Shown here piece after piece: positions 7,318 through 16,337 of a DNA stretch of 64,000 nucleotides. Location of the stretch: positions 1 to 64,000 of the forward strand of contig JAFRXD010000090.1 in NCBI GenBank assembly GCA_017441605.1, written 5' to 3'. The notes beneath the pieces are model-generated. The model had not been told where the DNA came from, searched no databases, and saw only the letters and a program-made list of their open reading frames with translations. The first letter of the stretch is position 1, and every line of letters starts with the position of its first letter. Made by a program: the position numbers and the translations under genes. The DNA comes from Thermoguttaceae bacterium (GTDB taxonomy: Bacteria; Planctomycetota; Planctomycetia; Pirellulales; Thermoguttaceae).

Positions 7318-10026
7318 TTAGCGCGCCTCGAATTTCCACGCGGAGACGCCGTCGACGCCCGTCGCGATCAGAAAGCGCTCGCCGTTCCATTGGGCGCAGC
7401 GCGCCCCCGTCAGTTCCTCGCCGAATTGAAAAACGTCGAGTCGTTTTCCGTCGGCGCCCAAAAAGAGAATCGTCCCGTTCGGGGAGGCGACGATCCATTC
7501 GTCGCGTCCGTCGTCGTTAAAATCGAAAGGAAAGACGCGCTCCATCGGGGACTCGGGAGCCGACGGAACGGGGACTCTCCATTCCTCGCCCCCCTCGCGA
7601 TCGAATCCGACGAGGGAGGTCGCGCCGGTTCCGGAATTGGCGGCGAGCGCGACGAGCCGCGGAAGCCCGAGCGGAACGCGATCGGAGGTCGCGAAGTCGC
7701 GCAGCGATTCCCCGTCTTTCGCGCGAATTTCGCCAAGTTTCGCGCCGGTCTTCGGATCGAGCTCGGTCAGGGTTCCGACCAATTCCTCGGACATATCGCT
7801 CGCGAAGAGCCGAGTTCTCGGCTCGGCTCCGGACTCGTCGAGCAAAACGGCGAGTCCTCTGGGCGCGAGCGCGGACTCGCATTTCCACAAGATCTTTCGG
7901 GTTCGCATGTCGGTCGCGCAAACGAGGGCGCCGGAAGCCCCTTCCAACCCGGGTTCGGTCAAAAGACTTAGGATCAGCTCGGGAGTTCCGTCGGAGTCGA
8001 CGTCGAGAAAGGTCGCGTCCCCGACGCGCCGATCGCGAGCGCCACCGACGTCGAGCGATCCCAAATCGTTGAAGTTTTCGTCGAAACGATGGATTTTCCG
8101 CGACTCGCCCCTCGCGGAGGCGACGAAGTAGCGATTTCCCTCGCCAAACTCGACGAAGCGAACGAACCCGATCGGCTCTCCCGCCGCCGCGGCGGGCGAG
8201 GTTTTGCGCAAGAGCCGTCCGTCCGACGAGAAGATGGCGAGCGCGTTTCCGTCGCACGGAGCGATCAGCGCGGCCTCGGAGCCCGAGGACGCGATCAAAT
8301 CGAACCGGTCGTCGGGCGTCTCCGCGGAAGCCCGGTCGGGAACGGGCCGCGGAACGGACGGCGAGGAAATCGCGAGCGGGTTCGTCGGGGAAACGACGTC
8401 GGAAGAGCGCCAAACCTGGCGCAGCCCGAACGTCTTGGGAAAGAGTCGCGGAGGGGGCGCGATCGGATCCGACAAATCGGGCGCGGCGCGATAAACGTCG
8501 CGCGCGTCGGCGTCCTCGAGGAACTCGGCGACCCGCAAGGAGCGCTCGTAAAAGACGTTCAAGTCGTCGGAGCCGACGTCGCGACCGTCGAGCGCGCGAA
8601 CGATCAGGCTCTGGAGTCTAGGGAAGGAAAAGGCGTCGTCGACGCGCTTGAGAACGACTCCCTTGGCGTCGAGCAGCATAATGGAGGGGGCGAGGACGAG
8701 CGGAAAGTCGGGGCTCTTTCGACGGAGCGCGTCGCGATCGAGCCTCGCGATCGGGGTTCGCAATCCAAGGAGAGCGGAGCCTTTCAAGTCGGCTTCGGTC
8801 GGGGGATTCTCGTCAACGTCGACCGCGATAAAGCGAAGCCGAGCGGAGCCGAACGGGTATTGCGACGCCTCGTTGAAGGCCTGGAACGCGTTGAAGGCGC
8901 TCGACCCGCGATCGGCGGCGCGCCAGAAGTAGACGAGGGTCGGGCGCTCGTCGTCGTTTTCGAAGGAGAGCGGCTCGCCGACGGTTCCGGTCGCGAGGTC
9001 GAATTCTCGCAACGCGCTCAGGGGGAACGGTTTTTTCAGGGCGAGCAAGTCGGGGGGCGCGAAGCGCTCGACCAAGACGTCGTCGAGATCGCTCGGCTCC
9101 AAACGGAAAGCGCGAGGCTCGACGTTCGGCGAGTCGGAAATGATTTGATTTGGAAAAGTTACGCGCAGCGCGGAGACTCTCGCGGCGCTTTCGGGGGCGA
9201 CGGTTCGCTCGACGGGCAAATCGCAGCGAACGAGCCCTTTCGTCTCGCGCGAGATCCAAAAGACGCGCGCGCCGTCCTCGGCGGAGATTTCGATTCGGTC
9301 GCAGGGAATCGGCTCCTCGAAGGGGTCGTTCTCGTCGAAGGTCAGGTACTCGGGGTCGAGGAGTTTTAGGCGCGCGCCCTCGGGAACGAGGGTCTTCGTC
9401 GGGTCTTTCGCGAAAAGAAGGACAAGCTGGGGGGACGTCCAAAAGAGATTGGACGGGACGCCCAAATCGGCGGCTTCGGCGAATTTGGGGTCGGGATAGA
9501 ATTCCTTAATCGAGGAAATCACGAGGGGCGCGGAATATTCGAGTTTCTGCCCTCGGTAGGCGGGGGCGAGAATTTCCGCGCGCGCCTTTTTGCCGTCGCA
9601 CCGAAACAGACTCGCTCCGACGCGGACCCGCGCGAAGTTCGGCTTGACGAACGAGACCGCGCAAGGGGTCCGATAGGTTCGCGCTCGACCGGCGGAGTCC
9701 GGTTCGCACAGCAGCTCGACCGCCCCGGAATCGGAGTAGCGCTTCGCGTTGGCGTAGACGTAGATCGTCTCGCGAAGGAGCCCTTCGGGGGTCAGATTCG
9801 GAATCGGATTCGGTCGCGGCTTCGCGTCGGCGCCGTCGCGCGACTCCCGCGAGGCCGCGTTTTCCTCGTTCGGCGCGCCGGGATCGGCGTCGCGCTCCGA
9901 GGGGCGACAACCGAGCGCGAGAAAGAGCGCGAGGAAGAGCGCGAGGGAGCGCGGGAAACCAACGCGCGGCGCTCCAAAAGGCGCCGCGCTCGAAAAGCGC
10001 TCGATTCTCGCGGAAAAACGGGACAT
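7318..10026 (-). CDS. lipoprotein fusing LolA-like, thioredoxin-like and FG-GAP propeller parts
   Basis: ATG 10026 is taken as the start; an in-frame GTG lies two codons earlier at 10032. A signal segment ending in FLALGC gives a probable lipobox cysteine near residue 40, so the protein should be lipid-anchored. About residues 75-300 look like an outer-membrane-lipoprotein carrier/DUF2092-type sheet (ETIYVYANAKRYSDSG, later FRLEPSDLDDVLVERF). About 330-480 follows a redoxin-like plan (RPTLVYFWRA, APSIMLLDAKGVVLKRVDD), but no CxxC is present. About 560-902 is a beta-propeller with Asp-rich loops DVDSDGTPELIL and DFNDDGRDEWIV, as in FG-GAP/VCBS repeats. It is the first gene of a minus-strand unit with the two genes below it. 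The domain mix suggests an envelope scaffold rather than a redox enzyme. Confidence 0.6.
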   Translation of the reverse strand: MSRFSARIERFSSAAPFGAPRVGFPRSLALFLALFLALGCRPSERDADPGAPNEENAASRESRDGADAKPRPNPIPNLTPEGLLRETIYVYANAKRYSDSGAVELLCEPDSAGRARTYRTPCAVSFVKPNFARVRVGASLFRCDGKKARAEILAPAYRGQKLEYSAPLVISSIKEFYPDPKFAEAADLGVPSNLFWTSPQLVLLFAKDPTKTLVPEGARLKLLDPEYLTFDENDPFEEPIPCDRIEISAEDGARVFWISRETKGLVRCDLPVERTVAPESAARVSALRVTFPNQIISDSPNVEPRAFRLEPSDLDDVLVERFAPPDLLALKKPFPLSALREFDLATGTVGEPLSFENDDERPTLVYFWRAADRGSSAFNAFQAFNEASQYPFGSARLRFIAVDVDENPPTEADLKGSALLGLRTPIARLDRDALRRKSPDFPLVLAPSIMLLDAKGVVLKRVDDAFSFPRLQSLIVRALDGRDVGSDDLNVFYERSLRVAEFLEDADARDVYRAAPDLSDPIAPPPRLFPKTFGLRQVWRSSDVVSPTNPLAISSPSVPRPVPDRASAETPDDRFDLIASSGSEAALIAPCDGNALAIFSSDGRLLRKTSPAAAAGEPIGFVRFVEFGEGNRYFVASARGESRKIHRFDENFNDLGSLDVGGARDRRVGDATFLDVDSDGTPELILSLLTEPGLEGASGALVCATDMRTRKILWKCESALAPRGLAVLLDESGAEPRTRLFASDMSEELVGTLTELDPKTGAKLGEIRAKDGESLRDFATSDRVPLGLPRLVALAANSGTGATSLVGFDREGGEEWRVPVPSAPESPMERVFPFDFNDDGRDEWIVASPNGTILFLGADGKRLDVFQFGEELTGARCAQWNGERFLIATGVDGVSAWKFEAR

Positions 10027-10055
10027 TGACACAACTCGACTCGGGTTAAAAGCTC

Positions 10056-10081
10056 GGGGCGCCGACGATCGTCGACGCCCC
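10056..10081. repeat. 26-base interrupted palindrome in the leader of the fusion lipoprotein gene
   Basis: GGGGCG, two bases, GACGATCGTC, two bases, CGCCCC form a symmetric element between the putative -10 box and the start codon of the minus-strand lipoprotein gene, and 80 bases past the end of the GH2 gene. It could be an operator, a leader hairpin or a terminator for the GH2 transcript; on the minus strand a short TTTT follows a few bases later. Confidence 0.5.
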
Positions 10082-10085
10082 TCAA

Positions 10086-10115
10086 ATTATAACCGAAACG
10101 AGGGGCGAAAATCAA
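10086..10115 (-). promoter_or_regulatory. putative sigma-70-like promoter of the lipoprotein/pseudo-CHAT unit
   Basis: On the minus strand TTGATT (10115-10110), an 18-base spacer and TATAAT (10091-10086) precede the gene starting at 10026. It lies in the gap after the GH2 gene and would drive the three-gene unit ending at 1946. Confidence 0.5.
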
Positions 10116-10161
10116 CCCCGTTTTTCGCGCGAACCGCGTCGAATCGCGCTCGCGAGACGGA

Positions 10162-13100
10162 CTATTCGCCCTTCCCGATCCGCGCGGTCTTCATAACCCC
10201 GGGATAGAGGGCGGGGCTGAACCATCGCCGACTGTTCTCGCCGAGCGAGCGCGCGGAGAGGGTCGCGCGATCGCCGTTCGAGGTCGCCGCTTCTTTCGGA
10301 ACCGTCAGATAGAAGACGCCGAAGAAATCGGGTCCCATTTGCTCGACTCTGCCCAAATCAAGTTTCAAAACGGCGCCGGACTCGCCCTTCCATTCGACGG
10401 AGTCGCCGACTTTGGCGCCCTTGTCGGGCAAATCGAAGGTCAGAATCTGTTTTCCGTTCAGGGACAAGGCGAACCCGTCGGTTTTCGGCTCGCTCCAGTA
10501 CCCCAACCCTCCGATAAAGGCGAAGGTTACGGTCTTGGCGGAGTCGTCCGCGTCGATTTTGGCGGTATTCCAGACGATTTCGGACTCCTTGGAGAGTTGT
10601 CGGCAGCTCGGATTGGCGGCGGACTCTTCGTAGAGGGTCTTCCAAGGCATGGAGTCGACGTCGCGGGTTTCGAGAATCTCGTCGATTCCCCAGACGGCGC
10701 CGTCGGGAACCTCGTAACCGACGACTTGCAACGACGCGCTTTCGGTCTTGGGATCGAAGTCGTCGCTCCCGACGTAGGCGAGGAGCGAGTCGAGAAGCGC
10801 GGTCGCCTCGGGGGCGTCTTGGGTTAGGTCGAGCGCGTAGGAGGCGAGGACTTTGGCGTCGCCGAACTTCGTCTGCCCTAGGTAGAGGTAGTAGGAGTCG
10901 CGTCCTTCTCCGACGAACAGGGGCTCGCAGCGCTCCCCGAGGGGACGCGCCGCCAAGTCGGGAGCGTCGGCGCGAACGAGTCGGAACCACAGTTCGTCCA
11001 TCGCGCTCGAGTTCGGAAATTTCGCGAACGCCTTGGAATCGGCGAGCGCGGCGCCCACTTGAGTTCCGAGCGACCACCATCCGAGAGAGACGTTCGGGGT
11101 CTGAACGGCGGGCGAAATAACGAACGTTTTGCGCCCGGTCGTCAGCGCGGCGTAGTAGGCGGGCTCGCTGGGAGTCGTAATCCAGACGTCGCCGTCGTTG
11201 GGATCGGCGTCTTTGAGGCTCGGGATTCTCTTAACGTCGTCGAAGAGCTCGGCGAAGCGGTCGTAGAGCGCGCCGGAAACGGCGAATCCCTTTAAGGATC
11301 GCTTTTCGCGCTTCGGGAAGATCCAATAGTCCCAGCTATTGACGATATCGGTTCCCTTAATCGAGAGAACAAAATCGACGGCGGTCGGCTCGGAAACGAC
11401 GTCGAGCGGGACGTCGATCGTCTTCGAGGCGAGAACTCCAGCGAAACCGGGCTCGATCGTCTTAAACGGAATCGAGCCGCCCATAACGACCTTTCCGTCC
11501 GCTTTGGAGCGCGCTTCCCAAACGAGCTCGCCCTCGGGGAGCGGAGAGGCGTCGAAGTGGGAGAGACGGAAATCGGCGACGAACGAATTTCCGGCGACAA
11601 TGACCGGGGCGCTCAAATCGGTCGTTAGCAACGCGGCGGTCGGACCGTTGAACCGGTAGAACTCGCTCGGGCTCCACCCGTTGGGTCGAGGCTCCCAGAA
11701 GGGGTTCAAATATCCCTGGGCGGCGACGCAGGATCCTTGGGGAATCGAGGCGTCGACGAGGGACCAGAAAACGTACCCGTCGCACTTGGAGTCGACGCGC
11801 GCGACTTCCAGCCCGCGCTTTTGGTAAATCGACTGCAATTTCTCGGCGGCGGCGATGCACTTGGCGCCCCAGTCCTCGTTAAGCCCCACGCTTTCGAGCT
11901 TTTCCTTCCAAGCGGCGACGCTCACGGGGGGAACTCTGATCCCGGTGAAGCGCGATTCGAGTCGCGGATCCATCTTGATCGAGAGATTGAGGTACTCGTG
12001 GGCGACGAACGGAACGGTTACGTCGTCGTGATCCCCGGGGGTCCAGGGATTGATGATCGAGGCTCCGTTGGCTCCGTTGGTGGTGTAGTCGGCGGCGCCC
12101 GGTTTGTTCGCGGTTCCGCCGTCTTGGTGAATCACGAGGCGATCGGGGTCGTATCGCTTAACCCAAGAGTAAAGCTGTTTGTCGACGGGGGATCCGAGAT
12201 ACCCCTCGTTTCCGTAGGAATAGGTCGCGAAGGAGACGTACCGGCGATTCGTTCGGAAGAGCTCGTACATATCGCGCTTCGGATTGAACGGAAAACCTTC
12301 GCAAGTAACGTCGTGGTAATACGGGAGTTCCGGCTGGAGCAAAATCCCCTTTTCGTCGGCGCTCTCGAAATACTCGGGCATCGGGCAGTGCGTGTGGAAG
12401 CGCATGTAGTTGAACCCGGCGTTTTTGTAAATCGTCATGTGCTCGCGGAAGCGATCGCGATTCGGGGGCTCGAACAAGTTGATTTGGTCGTAGTTGTGAT
12501 CCCCGCCTCCGCGAAGGAAGTAAGGAAGCCCGTTGAGGTTAAAGCGATCTCCGACGACTTTGAACTCGCGAACGCCGAAGCGGTCGGTCCAGCCGTGAAC
12601 CGCGTTCCCGTCTTTGTCGTAAATAACGACGTCGGCGATATAAAGAACGGGGTTCTCGGGGGTCCAGTATTGACAATTCTCGATCGGGACGCCGAAGCGA
12701 ATCGGGGCGGGCAGCCCGTTTTCGCCCTCGCGCAACTCGGCGTCTTGGCGCTCTTTAGCGAGGACTTTGCCGTCGAGGGTTTTGATCGTCAGTTCGACCG
12801 AGCCGAGCGTCGGGATTTGCCCGACGTTTCCGCGCAAATTAACGCCGTTGACGCGGAGTTCTTCAAGCTTGTCGCGATCGTTCGGGGTAAGTTCGTCGTC
12901 GTAGAGAGGGAACGGTTTTCCGTCGTCGCCGATTTGTTTCACGTAAACGCGGACGTCGGCGGAATTGGTTTTGAAATCGCCTCGCGCCCAAACGTCGTCG
13001 ACGTAGAGGCTCGGGGTCGACTCCATCTCGACGTCGCGGAAGAAGCCTCCGAAATGCTCGTTGTCGTCGAAAAGCCCGAGCCGCGAGGGGACGTCGTTGC

Positions 13101-13692
13101 GCGCGAGCGCGGTGATCTCGTTTTCGCCGTCGAACGACACGCAATCGGTAACGTCGTATTTCCGCGCCCCGCAATAGGTTTCGACGTAGGCGGCGCGCTT
13201 GCCGTTGATCCAAATATACGCGTTGGAGCCCACGCCTCCGACCTTAAGCCAGACGCGCCCCTTCGACCACTCGCTAGGGAGCTCGAAGGTTCGGCGATAG
13301 AGCCCCCAACCGGCGTAGACGCTTTGCAGATCCCAGGTTCCGCAGTCCCAACTCGGGTCCCAAACGCGGCAGTGCCCGGGCTCCCCGACGCCCTGCGCCT
13401 CCCAGGGACCCGGCACGTTGATTTTGCGCGCTTTCGACCAGTCGTAGGGGAACTTTCCCCAAACGCCCTCGCCGACGCTAAGTCGGTAGGTCTCGGGGCG
13501 CTCGGTCATAAAACTCCATTCGCCGGAGAGGGAAATCGTCTTGCAAAAGTCCGATTTCACAACCGGATTGACGACGGCGAAAGACTCGGGGGAGCCCCAA
13601 TCTTTGGCGTCGGAACCGAGCGCGAGGCTCGTCGCGAGCGCGAAAATCAAGGGCAGAAACGTAGAAACGGTTTTGCGTTTGTATCGGGACAT
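10162..13692 (-). CDS. exported GH2-family glycoside hydrolase (beta-galactosidase-like)
   Basis: The ATG at 13692 has a perfect AAAGGAG Shine-Dalgarno and opens a signal peptide (residues 1 to about 23, FALATSLALGSDA), giving 1176 residues. The order is that of GH2 enzymes: a sugar-binding jelly roll (about 45-215, with WGLYRRTFELP and YIWINGKRAAY), an immunoglobulin-like domain, then a TIM barrel with LRGGGDHN, NAGFNYMRFHTHCP, YSYGNEG near residue 494 (acid/base Glu of the NE motif) and VAHEYLN near 562 (candidate nucleophile Glu). About 450 further residues of beta-rich accessory domains follow. It starts 35 bases after malQ ends, so the two are probably co-transcribed and act in glycan breakdown. 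The exact substrate cannot be read. Confidence 0.85.
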   Translation of the reverse strand: MSRYKRKTVSTFLPLIFALATSLALGSDAKDWGSPESFAVVNPVVKSDFCKTISLSGEWSFMTERPETYRLSVGEGVWGKFPYDWSKARKINVPGPWEAQGVGEPGHCRVWDPSWDCGTWDLQSVYAGWGLYRRTFELPSEWSKGRVWLKVGGVGSNAYIWINGKRAAYVETYCGARKYDVTDCVSFDGENEITALARNDVPSRLGLFDDNEHFGGFFRDVEMESTPSLYVDDVWARGDFKTNSADVRVYVKQIGDDGKPFPLYDDELTPNDRDKLEELRVNGVNLRGNVGQIPTLGSVELTIKTLDGKVLAKERQDAELREGENGLPAPIRFGVPIENCQYWTPENPVLYIADVVIYDKDGNAVHGWTDRFGVREFKVVGDRFNLNGLPYFLRGGGDHNYDQINLFEPPNRDRFREHMTIYKNAGFNYMRFHTHCPMPEYFESADEKGILLQPELPYYHDVTCEGFPFNPKRDMYELFRTNRRYVSFATYSYGNEGYLGSPVDKQLYSWVKRYDPDRLVIHQDGGTANKPGAADYTTNGANGASIINPWTPGDHDDVTVPFVAHEYLNLSIKMDPRLESRFTGIRVPPVSVAAWKEKLESVGLNEDWGAKCIAAAEKLQSIYQKRGLEVARVDSKCDGYVFWSLVDASIPQGSCVAAQGYLNPFWEPRPNGWSPSEFYRFNGPTAALLTTDLSAPVIVAGNSFVADFRLSHFDASPLPEGELVWEARSKADGKVVMGGSIPFKTIEPGFAGVLASKTIDVPLDVVSEPTAVDFVLSIKGTDIVNSWDYWIFPKREKRSLKGFAVSGALYDRFAELFDDVKRIPSLKDADPNDGDVWITTPSEPAYYAALTTGRKTFVISPAVQTPNVSLGWWSLGTQVGAALADSKAFAKFPNSSAMDELWFRLVRADAPDLAARPLGERCEPLFVGEGRDSYYLYLGQTKFGDAKVLASYALDLTQDAPEATALLDSLLAYVGSDDFDPKTESASLQVVGYEVPDGAVWGIDEILETRDVDSMPWKTLYEESAANPSCRQLSKESEIVWNTAKIDADDSAKTVTFAFIGGLGYWSEPKTDGFALSLNGKQILTFDLPDKGAKVGDSVEWKGESGAVLKLDLGRVEQMGPDFFGVFYLTVPKEAATSNGDRATLSARSLGENSRRWFSPALYPGVMKTARIGKGE

Positions 13693-13727
13693 ATCGTAAT
13701 CTCCTTTGCGCGATCGAAAACGCGCGC

Positions 13728-15524
13728 CTACGGACGCGGCGCGGTTCGATCGGCTTCTAAGGTTAGCGTGAGCAGCGCGTTTTTGAGGGACTCGTCGAGA
13801 AGACCGTCGGCGAGTCGCCAAGACCAAGCCCCGGCGGCGACGCCCGGGAAATTGATTCGCGAATCGCCGGAAAGTCCGACGACGTCTTGGATTGGAAAGA
13901 TCGCCAATTTGCATTTGGAGTCGGCGACGGACCGCAAGGCGGCGAGGTGGAGCTTCGCGGCGCGAGGGTCGAGCTTGCGATAGGCGGTCGAAACGCCTCG
14001 CTCGTCGCTCGATTTTTGGCGCGCGGGCTCGAAAAGATCCGGGGTCGGCGCGGGAGCGTCCCCTTCCTTGGCGAAACGGGAGAGCGCGCGCTCGATCTCG
14101 TCGAAAGCCTCGGGGTTCTCGCGCAACTCGCGATCGAGCCAGCCCATAATCGGCTCGCCGTCGTGGGTTCCGGTGTACGCGACGAAATTTTCGGTCCAAG
14201 TCGCGAACGGATCGGAGTTTTCGCCGTCGGAGCTTTCCGCGTCGCCCGCTCGCTCGACCTCTTGTTCGCCCCCTCCGAGCGCGAACTGTAGCACCTTCAT
14301 CCCGGGCAGGCCGAACCGGTCGCGCAAGTCGACGACGCCTTGGTTCATCACCCCGAGATCCTCGGCGACGAACGCGTCTTTCGCGCGCCCCTCGAAAATC
14401 GCCTCGAAGAACTCCTCCCGAGGCCCCGGAAGCCAACCTTCTTCATAGACTCGCTCGGTATTTCCGACGAGCGCTTTCGGCGGAGCCCCAATCTCCCCGG
14501 CGACGGGGTCGACTCCGTCGCCCGGGAAACTGTAGAAGTTGTAAAAGCCGATAAAGTGGTCGAGTCGAACGACGTCGAATCTTCGCAAGGTCGCGTCGAT
14601 TCGGCGCTTCCACCACCGGAACCCGGTCGCCTTGTGTTTCGGCCAGTCGTAGAGGGGCGAGTTCCACTTTTGCCCGTCGGGATTGTAATCGTCGGCGGGA
14701 ACGCCCGCCTCTCGGATCGTTCGCCCCTCGGAATCGACGAGAAAGAGCTCGGGCTCGCTCCAGACGTCGGCGCTCGCCTTTCCGACATAGATGGGAACGT
14801 CGCCAAAGATCCGAACCCCTCGCTCGGCGCAATAGGCGCGGAATTCTCGCCACTGGACGTCGAAGGCGAGTTGCAAAAAGCGGATTTTCTCGAGGGAGCG
14901 CTCGTTTTCGGCGGCGAATTTGGCGACCGCGGCGGAATCTCGGCGCTTGAACTCGGAGGGCCACTGGCTCCAGTCGTAGGCGCCGAATTTCTCCGCCAAG
15001 GCGACGAACAGGGCGTAAGAGTCGAGCCAATCGGCGCTCTCGGCGCGGAATCGCTCCTCCTCGGCGCGGAATTTTTCGCCTCCTAGCCCGCGCCGGTACC
15101 GGTCGAACGCTTTTTCCCAAAGAGGGGAGCGCCGCCAAAAGGCGTCGGCGTAGTTAAGGCGCTCGGATCGAGAGTCGGTTTGAGGGCGCGAGGAACCGCT
15201 CGGATCGAGATAGCTCGGCAAAAACCAAGCGGAGTCGAGATCGCGATCGTTCAAGAGCCCTTGCTCCCGAAAATCCTCGAGATCGAGATAGAGCGTTTCC
15301 CCCGCGAAGGCGGAGCGACCGGCGTAAGGGGAGCCCGACTCGTCGATCGGATTGACGGGGAGGGTTTGGTAATAAGTCTGCCCGGCGTCGGCGAGGAAAT
15401 CGACGAAAGCGCGCGCGGGGCTTCCGAGACTTCCGACGTCGCGAACGCCCGGAAGGGAAAAGAGGGGAGCGAGAATCCCGGACGCGCGGGAAAAAGAGCG
15501 ATTCTGAAGCGCGTTTGTCTTCAT
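13728..15524 (-). CDS. malQ: 4-alpha-glucanotransferase (amylomaltase, GH77)
   Basis: This enzyme transfers alpha-1,4-glucan segments between maltodextrins in the cytoplasm. The ATG at 15524 (MKTNALQNRSF) is chosen because the family begins with the conserved RASGILAPLFSLPG stretch shortly after; frames further upstream carry no family residues. The 598-residue length is a little over the usual bacterial 500-560. Visible motifs are the early YQTLPVNP and SPYAGRSAFAG, the nucleophile region FDVVRLDHFIGF, the acid/base region FVAEDLGV, and YTGTHDGEPIMGW with the third catalytic Asp. It is transcribed first, 35 bases before the GH2 gene. No strong Shine-Dalgarno is visible. Confidence 0.92.
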   Translation of the reverse strand: MKTNALQNRSFSRASGILAPLFSLPGVRDVGSLGSPARAFVDFLADAGQTYYQTLPVNPIDESGSPYAGRSAFAGETLYLDLEDFREQGLLNDRDLDSAWFLPSYLDPSGSSRPQTDSRSERLNYADAFWRRSPLWEKAFDRYRRGLGGEKFRAEEERFRAESADWLDSYALFVALAEKFGAYDWSQWPSEFKRRDSAAVAKFAAENERSLEKIRFLQLAFDVQWREFRAYCAERGVRIFGDVPIYVGKASADVWSEPELFLVDSEGRTIREAGVPADDYNPDGQKWNSPLYDWPKHKATGFRWWKRRIDATLRRFDVVRLDHFIGFYNFYSFPGDGVDPVAGEIGAPPKALVGNTERVYEEGWLPGPREEFFEAIFEGRAKDAFVAEDLGVMNQGVVDLRDRFGLPGMKVLQFALGGGEQEVERAGDAESSDGENSDPFATWTENFVAYTGTHDGEPIMGWLDRELRENPEAFDEIERALSRFAKEGDAPAPTPDLFEPARQKSSDERGVSTAYRKLDPRAAKLHLAALRSVADSKCKLAIFPIQDVVGLSGDSRINFPGVAAGAWSWRLADGLLDESLKNALLTLTLEADRTAPRP

Positions 15525-15567
15525 TTCAAAAATTCTATCATTTTTTGTCGACGATTTTGCGAGATCG

Positions 15568-15575
15568 ATTATAAT
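15568..15575. promoter_or_regulatory. symmetric ATTATAAT in the malQ/phosphoesterase divergent gap
   Basis: ATTATAAT can serve as a -10 box on either strand, for malQ on the minus strand and for the metallophosphoesterase on the plus strand. No good -35 hexamer is seen for either direction, so only the shared -10 is suggested. Confidence 0.3.
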
Positions 15576-15679
15576 GGGCGCAAGGCCCCTCGATTCCATT
15601 ATGTTCGGAATCGGAGCGGCGGTCAATACGCCGGGCGTCAAATACGTCGGAATAATTGCTCGTTTGAAAGGAGGACTCG

Positions 15680-16174
15680 ATGTGCTTTTATAATTTTGGT
15701 CTCGTTAGCGACACGCACGACTCGTCCTCCAACGTCGAGGCGGCGCTCCGAACCTTCAAAGAGTACGAGGTCGATTTGGTTATTCACTGCGGCGACATAA
15801 CGAGCCCGGCGATTATCCCCTATTTCCAAGGATTCAACGCGCATTTTGTTTACGGCAACTGCGACGAGATTCGCGGCGAGGACCATTTGCGCGCGCTGCG
15901 CGAGGAAATCGAGCGAGTCGGATGCGTCTGCCACGGATTCGACGGCTCGGTCGAATGGCACGGAAAGAAGATCTTCTTTACGCACGGGGATCGCGGCCTA
16001 GAGCTGGAAAACGCGATCTACTCGGGGGAATGGGACGCGGTGTGCTACGGGCACACCCACGTTCGAGAGTACCGCAAAAACGAGAACACGGTCGTTATGA
16101 ATCCGGGAAAACTCGGGGACGGTTCGTACTGCGTCGTCTCCCTCGATTTGGAGCCGGAATTTTTCGACGTTTGA
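15680..16174 (+). CDS. YfcE/MJ0936-type metallophosphoesterase
   Basis: A 164-residue cytosolic phosphodiesterase-like protein of the calcineurin-fold YfcE/MJ0936 family, full length for the family. All metal-binding motifs are visible in order: SDTHD, HCGDI, GNCDE, FTHGD and GHTH, followed by the typical closing VMNPGKLGDGSYCVVSLD. The start at ATG 15680 has an ideal AAAGGAGG Shine-Dalgarno. Members hydrolyse model phosphodiesters; the physiological substrate is generally unknown. It is transcribed away from malQ and followed by an AT-rich terminator, so it appears monocistronic. Confidence 0.88.
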   Translation: MCFYNFGLVSDTHDSSSNVEAALRTFKEYEVDLVIHCGDITSPAIIPYFQGFNAHFVYGNCDEIRGEDHLRALREEIERVGCVCHGFDGSVEWHGKKIFFTHGDRGLELENAIYSGEWDAVCYGHTHVREYRKNENTVVMNPGKLGDGSYCVVSLDLEPEFFDV

Positions 16175-16187
16175 CGAAAAATTTCCT

Positions 16188-16222
16188 TTTTTTGAAAAAC
16201 GCGGCTCAAAAAACTTTTTTTT
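16188..16222 (+). terminator. AT-rich intrinsic terminator after the metallophosphoesterase
   Basis: TTTTTTGA and TCAAAAAA form an 8-base stem with a 10-base loop, followed by C and eight Ts, directly after the metallophosphoesterase gene. Confidence 0.55.
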
Positions 16223-16237
16223 CGAGAGTCGTCTTGG

Positions 16238-16243
16238 TATACT
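16238..16243 (+). promoter_or_regulatory. possible -10 box for dhaK
   Basis: TATACT lies 95 bases before the dhaK start, downstream of the preceding terminator. The -35 region is only a T-run, so the call is tentative. Confidence 0.3.
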
Positions 16244-16337
16244 TGAGCGGTCGAGGCCCGACGCGCTCGGTTTGTTCCGTTCGCGCTCGGCGCGTTTTCG
16301 CCGCTTTGACTTGGCATTCAACATAAGGAACCGCTCA

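Noticed and set aside
11737..13983. Long plus-strand open frame (748 codons) opposite the GH2 gene
   Set aside because: Antisense of a well-supported enzyme with start, Shine-Dalgarno and signal; the residue mix is the usual mirror of GCG/TCG/GTC-rich codons.
13693..14436. N-terminal extension of the GH2 frame into malQ
   Set aside because: It is antiparallel-like low-information sequence inside malQ; the signal peptide and Shine-Dalgarno set the start at 13692.
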